A stretch of DNA of 6,021 bases from Campylobacterales bacterium (lineage in GTDB: Bacteria > Campylobacterota > Campylobacteria > Campylobacterales > Thiovulaceae). Position 1 is the first letter of the stretch, and the number at the start of each line of letters is the position of its first letter. The stretch lies in contig DTUW01000113.1 in assembly GCA_012963895.1 (NCBI GenBank), forward strand, positions 1 through 6,021, in the 5' to 3' direction. The position numbers and the translations under genes are program-made. The notes beneath the pieces were generated by a model. It was not told where the DNA came from. It searched no databases and saw only the letters and a list, made by a program, of their open reading frames with translations. Below, in pieces: positions 1 through 5,901 of the stretch.

Positions 1-848
1 AAATCCACATTTCCAAAAGAAAATCTAACTTTATCCCCGACCTCCAAATTTCCAGCGGTAATAAATCCTCCATCATCAAGAGCCATTAGGATATCTCTAC
101 CTAATAACATACCTTGCTCTCCAATTTTGACCAGCGGAAACTCTATCGCTGAAATTGGAAAGAGGTCGGCTATCTTCTCTCCTAAATATTTGCGATATAG
201 GTCTTTTACATTCATGTTGTCTATTTCATATAGGATATTCTTATTTGCCTTAGTGACAGTCATCACTTTTCCAATAGGTTGCCAATTGAGTTGGTAATCC
301 GTAAAGACTTGCAAAACTTCGCTATTGATAGATGCTACAACCACCCCCCTATCATAGATACCGTTATGGTCAAATACAAAGGTTTTTTTCATATCTCCAT
401 AATCCCCAGCCATTCCACCAGCAATTACAATATTTGAATTTACCGATGCTATCCCTTGAACCAAATCATCTCCATTGGTTCTAAGACCTTCACCGAATAG
501 GATTAATATCTTTGTCAAATCGGTAGCCATAGTTTTAGCTACCTTTATGCCGGTTTGATAGTCATTTCTTTCTATAAAGTGGGATATATTCACTCTACTG
601 TTTTCAAATATGGATATAGATATAACGATACTTTTTACAGAATATTTACCTTGAAATATTTCACCTGCGGTAGTAGTTCCAATAAAGTGGAAATTTTGAG
701 ATGTGAGAATCTCATATATTTCAATAACCTCTGATTCAGAGTAGTAACCAGTCCAAACCTGAATCAGAGTGTTAGAGAGGGAAAGAGGAGGAAACCTATA
801 TTCACGAAGCTCATTTATAGTCTTAAATTGCTTGTTAATAACCTGCAT
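1..848 (-). CDS. FIST-domain sensory protein (3' end beyond the left edge)
   Basis: The frame is open from an ATG at 846-848 to the window edge, giving 282 residues without a stop. The protein matches the FIST N and C domains, predicted small-ligand sensing modules found alone or fused to signalling outputs. Visible motifs are IGTTTAGEI (residues 56-64), GGMAGD (144-149) followed by KTFVFDHNGIYDRGVV (155-170), and a FIST_C-like stretch at about 219-280 with YLG, EFPL, GRDILMALDDGGFITAGNL and a final GDKVRFSFGN. There is no signal peptide or membrane segment, so it is probably cytoplasmic. The start lies 12 bases after the infB stop with only a weak Shine-Dalgarno (AAAGAT), so it is probably read from the infB transcript. 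An output domain (GGDEF, histidine kinase or chemotaxis signalling) may follow beyond the edge and cannot be seen. The family assignment is firm; the ligand and role are unknown. Confidence 0.88.
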   Translation of the reverse strand, partial: MQVINKQFKTINELREYRFPPLSLSNTLIQVWTGYYSESEVIEIYEILTSQNFHFIGTTTAGEIFQGKYSVKSIVISISIFENSRVNISHFIERNDYQTGIKVAKTMATDLTKILILFGEGLRTNGDDLVQGIASVNSNIVIAGGMAGDYGDMKKTFVFDHNGIYDRGVVVASINSEVLQVFTDYQLNWQPIGKVMTVTKANKNILYEIDNMNVKDLYRKYLGEKIADLFPISAIEFPLVKIGEQGMLLGRDILMALDDGGFITAGNLEVGDKVRFSFGNVD

Positions 849-860
849 ATCTTTATATGA

Positions 861-3416
861 CTACAATGATGTCGCCTTCTTAATTATCTTCTCATATGTT
901 TCAATAATATCTCCCTCTTTTATGTAATCTGCATCTTTGAGTAGTATTCCGCACTCATACCCTTTTTTAACTTCATTGACCTCATCTTTAAATCTCTTCA
1001 AACTATGAACAGTTGTATCCCCGAGAATAATTCCATCTCTAATAACCCTTGCATTGATACCTTTTTCTACAACTCCATCAATGACGAGACAACCAGCTAC
1101 CAGACCATCTTTAACTTTAAAGAGTTGCTTAATTTCAGCCTGTCCTGTATTTCTCTCCTCTTCAATAGGTTTCATCATTCCAGTAAGGATATTGGTAACA
1201 TCATCGATAATTTCATAGATGACTGAATAGGTTTTTAGTTTCACCCCTTTTTGGTCAGCGAGAGTTTTAACTGAACCAGTAGGACGGACATTAAAGCCGA
1301 TAATCATCACATTATCACTATCACCCGCAAGGATTACATCGTTTTCAGTAATCCCTCCTACTCCTTCTGAAATAATGGAAACCTTCACCTCATCATTTTT
1401 CAAAGCTTCAAGGGAGGATTTTATAGCTTCAAGAGTTCCATGAACATCAGTTTTTAGAATTATTTTCAAAGTATTGATTTTCCCTTCTGCAATCATAGAA
1501 GAGAGTTCGTCAATAGAGGTTTTAGTTGTTTTGGAGAGTGCCAATTGTCTCTCATACTCTTCTATCTTATTAGCAAACTCTTTCGCCCTCTTCTCGTTGT
1601 TCGTAGCTACCACTATTTCTCCGGCTCTCGGAACTCCATTTAGTCCAACGATAACACCAGTTTCACCAGGGGCGATAGATTTGATATTTTTCTTATTGAA
1701 ATCTAAGAGACTTCGCACCCTACCATAATGTTTCCCTACTACTACACTATCTCCAATTTTTAGAGTTCCATTTTGAACTATCACAGTTGCTACTGCTCCT
1801 CTCCCCTTCTCTAAGGAGCTTTCGATTACAACAGCTTTTGCTTTTCTATTTGGATTGGCTCTAAGTTCCAATATTTCAGCTTGAACTAATATGGTCTCTA
1901 ATAGTTCGTCTATCCCCATTCCTGTCTTTGCAGAGATAGGAATAAATTCAGTCTCCCCTCCCCACTCAGCAGGAATTAGCCCCAGTTCGGAAATCTGATT
2001 TTTCACCATATCAGGATTTGCATCGGCTTTATCCATTTTGTTTATTGCTACAATGATAGGAACTCCTGCATCTTGGGCATGTTTTATTGCCTCTTTGGTT
2101 TGGGGTTTTACTCCATCATCTCCCGCCACTACAATAATTGCAATGTCAGTTACTTTTGCCCCTCTCTTTCTCATCTCTGAAAATGCAGAGTGTCCCGGAG
2201 TGTCGATAAAGGTAATCTTTTTACTATTGTGTTCAACTGTGTAAGCTCCAATATGTTGGGTAATACCCCCGGCCTCTCGCTCGGCTATTTTGGTGCTTCT
2301 GATTTTGTCTAATAGTGAAGTTTTTCCGTGGTCAACATGTCCCATGATGGTGATAATAGGGGCTCGTTCTACCAAATCCTCTTCGCTATCTTCTACCTCC
2401 TCATACTCTCTAACATAGTCAAACTCTTTGGTAACATCTACAATCTCAACATCTATTTCAAACTCTTCTGCGAGAATTTCGATAGTTTCTCCATCTAAGA
2501 AGTGATTTTTAGTTACCGCTATCCCCAAATCGAAAAGCGATTTTATTACATCCGCAACAGGTCGTTTTATCTTTTCTGCAAACTCATAGACTCTAATAGT
2601 TTCTGGAATTTCTATACTCTCTACCACCTTATCATCAACTTTTTTACTCTTTTTCTTTTTCTTTTTGGAACTTTTAGCCAATTCAACAGGGCGAGATTTA
2701 GTAGCTTTTTTCTGTTGATTACCACCCTTTTTCTTTTTACCCTTTTGGTTAGCTACATCTACATCAATCTCTTTTTTCTCTTCATCTTCTAATAATATTT
2801 GGTCGCGATAGTCTAGTAGAACTATTTCGTTTTTCTCTTCATATACACTTTGTCCATCTCCTAGGTCGCGATTGAAAATATCTAACTCTGCTTCAACTCT
2901 CTTTTTCCTAGACTGTTGTTGGATACTCTTTTTAGAAGATTTCTTAGAGGATATTTCTTCTTGAACCTCTTTGGAGAGTTTCCCATATCCTACATCTTTT
3001 TTAGGATCGACTTCTATTTTTGGAGGTCTTTTTTTCTTGATGATTTTTAAACCTCTCGGTTTTACAACAGCAGTTTTATCAGCTCGTTTCTCTTCTCCCC
3101 TCTCTTTACCATCTCTGTTTTCTTTGTTCTCTTTACGACTGTAACCCTTGTGATTGGCTTTATAGTTTTTTCTAACTCGTCTTTTTTCAGCTTTTTCACC
3201 GTTGGATTTTGTAGTTGCAGAAGATTTTTTAGCAGTCGTTCGTTTAGATGGCGAAGATTTGCGGACTGCTTCAAAAATCCTTTCTGCATCTTGTGGGGAA
3301 ACTTTATCGGTATATTTGGATACATTGATACCCAACTCTTGGGCTTTTGCAATTACATCTTTCGATTTCTTCCCAGCTTCTCTTGCTATTTCACTGATTT
3401 TTATTTGCTCTGACAT
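861..3416 (-). CDS. infB: Translation initiation factor IF-2
   Basis: This GTPase places initiator fMet-tRNA on the 30S ribosomal subunit and promotes joining of the 50S. It is complete at 851 residues, normal for a long bacterial IF2. Residues 1-54 form an IF2_N module (start MSEQIKISEIAREAG), then a lysine-rich linker, then a second IF2_N module at about 272-330. The G domain shows G1 GHVDHGKT (359-366), G3 DTPGH (405-409), G4 NKMD (459-462) and G5 SAK (495-497). Domain III carries KTDVHGTLEA (D657), and the C-terminal fMet-tRNA-binding end has SLKRFKDEVNEVKKGYECGI. The ATG shares its A with the ylxR TAA stop (TAATG), which favours coupled translation; a GAGGAG lies 11 bases upstream at 3428-3433, a slightly long spacing. 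All key GTPase residues are present and the identification is secure. No ATG occurs between codon 1 and codon 358. Confidence 0.99.
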   Translation of the reverse strand: MSEQIKISEIAREAGKKSKDVIAKAQELGINVSKYTDKVSPQDAERIFEAVRKSSPSKRTTAKKSSATTKSNGEKAEKRRVRKNYKANHKGYSRKENKENRDGKERGEEKRADKTAVVKPRGLKIIKKKRPPKIEVDPKKDVGYGKLSKEVQEEISSKKSSKKSIQQQSRKKRVEAELDIFNRDLGDGQSVYEEKNEIVLLDYRDQILLEDEEKKEIDVDVANQKGKKKKGGNQQKKATKSRPVELAKSSKKKKKKSKKVDDKVVESIEIPETIRVYEFAEKIKRPVADVIKSLFDLGIAVTKNHFLDGETIEILAEEFEIDVEIVDVTKEFDYVREYEEVEDSEEDLVERAPIITIMGHVDHGKTSLLDKIRSTKIAEREAGGITQHIGAYTVEHNSKKITFIDTPGHSAFSEMRKRGAKVTDIAIIVVAGDDGVKPQTKEAIKHAQDAGVPIIVAINKMDKADANPDMVKNQISELGLIPAEWGGETEFIPISAKTGMGIDELLETILVQAEILELRANPNRKAKAVVIESSLEKGRGAVATVIVQNGTLKIGDSVVVGKHYGRVRSLLDFNKKNIKSIAPGETGVIVGLNGVPRAGEIVVATNNEKRAKEFANKIEEYERQLALSKTTKTSIDELSSMIAEGKINTLKIILKTDVHGTLEAIKSSLEALKNDEVKVSIISEGVGGITENDVILAGDSDNVMIIGFNVRPTGSVKTLADQKGVKLKTYSVIYEIIDDVTNILTGMMKPIEEERNTGQAEIKQLFKVKDGLVAGCLVIDGVVEKGINARVIRDGIILGDTTVHSLKRFKDEVNEVKKGYECGILLKDADYIKEGDIIETYEKIIKKATSL
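2613..3254 (-). other. Low-complexity lysine-rich linker of IF-2
   Basis: This part of infB encodes about residues 55-268, between the two IF2_N modules. It is rich in Lys, Ser, Glu and Arg, with Lys runs at KSSKKKKKKSKK and KGKKKKGG and acidic patches such as LLEDEEKKEIDVD. The DNA is strongly strand-asymmetric: long T/C runs on the plus strand and A/G runs on the coding strand. IF2 linkers are known to be variable and probably disordered. The asymmetry also creates spurious open frames on both strands here. Confidence 0.85.
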
Positions 3417-3658
3417 TAGCTCATAGTCTCCTCTACTAATTTGAGTAAATCCTCTCTTTGAAATTTCGCTTTTGGACAGATTTTCATTATTTTCCTCATT
3501 ATCTTTTTATCCTCTAAACAATTATGACATATATAGAAGCTTCTACCACTATTTTGACGAAAAGGGCGAACCTCCCCATCAATACATTGCAATCTTATAA
3601 GGGAGTGCTGTTCTATTCTGCCTCTACAATTTATACACATTCGGATAGGTTGGCTCAT
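3416..3658 (-). CDS. ylxR: YlxR/DUF448 family RNA-binding protein (RNase P modulator family)
   Basis: A small basic protein of 80 residues, typical family length. It has the signature IRMCINCRGR at the N-terminus (R6, C8, C11, R12), LIRLQC at 20-25, and GRSFYICHNC (38-47), the counterpart of the family's GRGaYvC loop. Family members sit next to nusA or infB in many bacteria; the Bacillus subtilis member (RnpM) binds RNase P RNA and modulates the enzyme. Whether this holds here is inference. Cys8/Cys11 and Cys44/Cys47 form two CxxC pairs, which could bind a metal. The ATG overlaps the efp stop (ATGA), with an AAGG Shine-Dalgarno at 3663-3666, 4 bases away, inside the end of efp. The stop overlaps the infB start. 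The gene is therefore translationally linked on both sides. Confidence 0.93.
   Translation of the reverse strand: MSQPIRMCINCRGRIEQHSLIRLQCIDGEVRPFRQNSGRSFYICHNCLEDKKIMRKIMKICPKAKFQREDLLKLVEETMS
3428..3433 (-). promoter_or_regulatory. Ribosome binding site of infB inside the end of ylxR
   Basis: The minus strand reads GAGGAG, 11 bases before the infB ATG. The spacing is long for direct loading, and an out-of-frame ATG (codon 79 of ylxR) lies between. Together with the TAATG overlap this suggests that ribosomes ending ylxR restart on infB. Confidence 0.6.
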
Positions 3659-4221
3659 TTCACCTTTTCGAGATATTCTCCCTCGACTGTATGGACTTTT
3701 ATTCTATCCCCCTCTAAGACATGAAATGGGACTTGAATAACTGCTCCTGAATTTAGGGTAGCCGGTTTTTTACCCCCTTGGGAATCTCCTTTGAAGTTTG
3801 GTGGAGTTTCAACTACTTCCAATTCCACAACCTCATCGACATCAACAGAGATAGGATTACCATTATGGAATACCATTCGGACATTCATTCCATCTATTAT
3901 CCATTTTTTGGATTCTCCCACCTGTTCGTGGGTAAGTCCTATCTGCTCATATGTATTAGTATCCATAAATTGCATAAATTCACCATCATCGTAGAGATAC
4001 TGCATAGTTTTATATTCCAAGTTCGGCTCTTGACATTTATCCCCTGCATGGAATGTCTTTTCAATAACCTTACCATTTATTAGACTTTTTATTTTAGTTC
4101 TAACAAATGCTGAACCCTTTCCGGGTTTGACATGTTGATATTCAACTATTCTGTAAGGGATACCATCTATCTCTATTTTCAATCCCTTTCTCAAATCACC
4201 CATTCCATAAGTTAATGCCAT
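3655..4221 (-). CDS. efp: Elongation factor P
   Basis: EF-P binds ribosomes stalled on consecutive prolines, between the P and E sites, and restores peptide bond formation. It is complete at 188 residues, with the three family domains: a KOW-like N-terminal domain (about 1-65) whose tip loop is VKPGKGSAFVR, an OB domain (about 67-125), and a C-terminal OB domain (about 130-188) ending PFHVLEGDRIKVHTVEGEYLEK. The tip residue is Lys35, the position that is lysylated by EpmA/EpmB or modified otherwise in other bacteria, rather than Arg as in the EarP (rhamnosylated) type. The ATG is preceded by AGGGAG 4 bases away and a promoter just upstream, so this is the first gene of the operon. The C-terminal domain itself contains a diproline (P140-P141-N142). 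Identification is secure. Confidence 0.98.
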   Translation of the reverse strand: MALTYGMGDLRKGLKIEIDGIPYRIVEYQHVKPGKGSAFVRTKIKSLINGKVIEKTFHAGDKCQEPNLEYKTMQYLYDDGEFMQFMDTNTYEQIGLTHEQVGESKKWIIDGMNVRMVFHNGNPISVDVDEVVELEVVETPPNFKGDSQGGKKPATLNSGAVIQVPFHVLEGDRIKVHTVEGEYLEKVK

Positions 4222-4225
4222 AAAA

Positions 4226-4231
4226 CTCCCT
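4226..4231 (-). promoter_or_regulatory. Ribosome binding site of efp
   Basis: The minus strand reads AGGGAG followed by TTTT and then the ATG. It is a strong Shine-Dalgarno with a short 4-base spacer and supports M1 rather than M7 as the start. Confidence 0.75.
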
Positions 4232-4246
4232 GTATTGTTTTTGAAA

Positions 4247-4255
4247 ATTATATCA
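4247..4255 (-). promoter_or_regulatory. Extended -10 promoter for the efp-ylxR-infB operon
   Basis: The minus strand reads TGATATAAT, a perfect TATAAT with the TGn extension. Transcription would start near 4240 and leave a leader of about 20 bases. No good -35 hexamer lies 16-18 bases upstream, which is common for housekeeping promoters in Campylobacterota. No terminator or other promoter is visible before the FIST gene, so one transcript could cover all four minus-strand genes. Confidence 0.7.
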
Positions 4256-4311
4256 TCTATAAAGTAGAGCTTTTGGAGTGGTTCGATGAGGTGATAGAGA
4301 GATAAAAATCT

Positions 4312-4320
4312 TGTTATAAT
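4312..4320 (+). promoter_or_regulatory. Extended -10 promoter for the plus-strand pair
   Basis: The plus strand reads TGTTATAAT, a perfect TATAAT with a TGn extension, followed by a T run. The start point would be near 4327, with a leader of about 28 bases before the ATG at 4355. No convincing -35 is present. It is divergent from the efp promoter, the two -10 elements lying about 60 bases apart. Confidence 0.7.
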
Positions 4321-4343
4321 TTTTCAAACTTAGCCCAAATATC

Positions 4344-4347
4344 GGAG
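4344..4347 (+). promoter_or_regulatory. Ribosome binding site of the DUF697 gene
   Basis: GGAG lies 7 bases before the ATG at 4355. It supports this start over any later methionine. Confidence 0.7.
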
Positions 4348-4354
4348 TTGTCAA

Positions 4355-5218
4355 ATGAAACATATTTCAAGTGTCGGAACTACAAAACGGTTTATCACCT
4401 TTCTTTTTCTCTTTGTCTCTCTTCTAATTGTGGGATTTATTATAGATTCAGTCCTATATATTGAAAAGGTTTTAGAAGAGAGTCCAATATTAGCATATAG
4501 CTATATCGCTCTCTTTGGAGTTGTTAGTTATCTAATAGTTTCGTATATATTTAGAGAAATAGCAAAGTTTTTAGAAATTTCCAAAGTTGAGAAGCTTCAA
4601 CAGGAGATAGAGGCTCTGAAAAAGTTGCCAACCAATGAAGTTTTGAAAGTGGCAAATATCTTAGTAACCAAATACAGCTCCTCTCCAATACCAGAAGTTA
4701 GAGAAGGGATTGAGAAGTTGAGAGGTGAAATATCCAATATCTCTAATGAGAATATCCTTTCTGCTATCTCTCAATATGTTTTATCTCCAATTGATAGAGA
4801 AGTTGAAAAAGTAATTTTCAAATATGCAAAAGAGACTGGAATGATGACCGCAATATCTCCATTTCCTCTATTAGATGGTCTATTCATTATTTGGCGAAAT
4901 ATCAGAATGGTAAATGAGATAACCCAACTATATGGATTTAGAGCTGGGCTATTTGGTAATTTGCTACTTTTGAGAAGAGTTGGAGAGCAGTTGGTATTTA
5001 TTGGAGTTACCGAAATAGTTAGCGAGGGGACAGGGCTATTAGCCGGTCAAACTCTTACATCTAAATTGTCAAAGTCTCTCGCTGAGGGTATGGGAAATGC
5101 TCTCTTTACTCTACGAGTTGGTATAGCTACTATTGAAGTTACAAGACCAATTAGAGAAGAGGGAAATATCTCTATCGTTAAAAGATTTCTATCAAGCTTC
5201 AATCCTTTTAAAAAATAG
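4355..5218 (+). CDS. YcjF/DUF697-family inner-membrane protein
   Basis: Complete at 287 residues. Two hydrophobic helices lie near the N-terminus (about 13-36 and 44-66), then a charged helix likely to form a coiled coil (about 67-95), a hydrophilic middle, and a DUF697 domain at about 147-275. The domain core is clear: DREVEKVI (from D147), AISPFPLLDGLFIIWRN (166-182), RMVNEITQLYG, then GNLLLLRRVGEQLVFIGVTE. This matches the YcjF (UPF0283) family, whose E. coli member is encoded beside the P-loop protein YcjX. It is shorter than E. coli YcjF because the N-terminal region before the first helix is nearly absent. No YcjX-like gene is in view; the next gene is yggS, 8 bases downstream. The molecular function of the family is not established. 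Topology is inferred, with the DUF697 domain probably in the cytoplasm. Confidence 0.85.
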   Translation: MKHISSVGTTKRFITFLFLFVSLLIVGFIIDSVLYIEKVLEESPILAYSYIALFGVVSYLIVSYIFREIAKFLEISKVEKLQQEIEALKKLPTNEVLKVANILVTKYSSSPIPEVREGIEKLRGEISNISNENILSAISQYVLSPIDREVEKVIFKYAKETGMMTAISPFPLLDGLFIIWRNIRMVNEITQLYGFRAGLFGNLLLLRRVGEQLVFIGVTEIVSEGTGLLAGQTLTSKLSKSLAEGMGNALFTLRVGIATIEVTRPIREEGNISIVKRFLSSFNPFKK

Positions 5219-5220
5219 GA
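5217..5220 (+). promoter_or_regulatory. Ribosome binding site that sets the yggS TTG start
   Basis: AGGA overlaps the TAG stop of the preceding gene (TAGGA) and lies 6 bases before the TTG at 5227. The next in-frame ATG is codon 21, past the family's first conserved helix, so the TTG is the best start. A second TTG two codons later has worse spacing. Confidence 0.7.
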
Positions 5221-5226
5221 TTAGAT

Positions 5227-5901
5227 TTGGATTTGGAATTTAGAGATAGGTTGGATAGAGTTATCCAATCTATTGAGAAGGCGAGAATGGGGGTAAGCCT
5301 CCACCATATTGTAAAAATAGTAGCAGTTAGCAAATATACCGATAGCCACACTATCCAGAAACTCTATGAAGTTGGGCAACGAGCCTTTGGAGAGAGTAAG
5401 GTTCAAGATTTTGAAAAGAAATATAGTGAATTGGAAAACCTACCGATAGAGTGGCATTTTATTGGACGACTGCAAAAGAATAAGGTGAATAAACTTATCT
5501 CCCTCCGCCCCTCTCTCCTCCAAAGTTTAGATTCTATTGAACTTGCTAAATATCTCAACGAACGACTTGAACAAAGAGGCGAAAAGCTAAATGCACTTTT
5601 ACAGATAAATAGTAGTCGAGAACCTCAAAAGGCAGGGGTAGCTCCTGAACAGGCTATTGATGTATATCAAGAAATTCTGGAACGATTTCCCAATATTAGA
5701 TTGAAAGGGGTAATGGCTATTGGAAAACATAGCCCCGTAGTCGATGAGGTGCGACAATCATTTAGAGAGGTATATCAAATATATGAGAAGCTCCAAAAAG
5801 ATGGAGCCTCAATCTGTTCTATGGGAATGAGTGGAGATTTTGAGATAGCCATCTCTGAGGGAAGTAATATGGTTAGATTAGGGAGTATCCTAATTAGATG
5901 A
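5227..5901 (+). CDS. yggS: YggS/PLPBP family pyridoxal 5'-phosphate homeostasis protein
   Basis: A cytoplasmic PLP-binding protein of the alanine-racemase N-terminal fold. Known members carry PLP and help balance vitamin B6 and amino-acid pools without a proven enzymatic reaction. It is complete at 224 residues, about the usual family length. Motifs in order: IVAVSKY with the PLP lysine at K36, FGESKVQDF (54-62), WHFIGRLQKNK (76-86), LLQINSSREPQKAGV with the conserved E and K, RLKGVMAIG, and SMGMSGDFEIAISEGSNMVRLG (198-219), the phosphate-binding end. The second motif has Ser57 where most members have Asn (FGEN). The start is TTG. It follows the DUF697 gene by 8 bases and shares its transcript; no terminator is seen after it, and the convergent gene at the right edge overlaps its last 12 bases. 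Identification is secure; the physiological role is known only from the family. Confidence 0.96.
   Translation: MDLEFRDRLDRVIQSIEKARMGVSLHHIVKIVAVSKYTDSHTIQKLYEVGQRAFGESKVQDFEKKYSELENLPIEWHFIGRLQKNKVNKLISLRPSLLQSLDSIELAKYLNERLEQRGEKLNALLQINSSREPQKAGVAPEQAIDVYQEILERFPNIRLKGVMAIGKHSPVVDEVRQSFREVYQIYEKLQKDGASICSMGMSGDFEIAISEGSNMVRLGSILIR

Noticed and set aside
2613..2640. GTG codon in the KVVESIE segment of infB as an internal start for a short IF2
   Set aside because: Only a poor Shine-Dalgarno precedes it, and nothing else in the sequence supports initiation there.
2651..2668. Repeated AAAAAG units on the infB coding strand as a possible programmed frameshift site
   Set aside because: The codons are AAA AAG preceded by C or G, so the A-AAA-AAG heptamer in the needed phase is absent. 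No stem follows, and the full IF2 reading frame needs no shift.
3062..3352. A 96-codon minus-strand open frame inside the infB 5' region, plus plus-strand open frames at 3150-3413 and 2502-2792
   Set aside because: They overlap the IF2 linker and N-terminal coding sequence, have compositions forced by its A/G-rich coding strand (Lys-rich on one strand, Phe/Leu-rich on the other), and show no ribosome binding site or family motif.
3778..4083. Plus-strand open frame of 101 codons opposite efp
   Set aside because: It is antisense to the conserved efp coding region, lacks a ribosome binding site and has no recognisable domain.
5221..5406. Minus-strand open frame of 61 codons opposite the start of yggS
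   Set aside because: It is antisense to the conserved PLP-lysine region and has no ribosome binding site or recognisable domain.
5790..5807. Inverted repeat GCTCC / GGAGC as a terminator
   Set aside because: It lies inside the yggS coding region, the stem is only 5 base pairs with an 8-base loop, and no T run follows on either strand.
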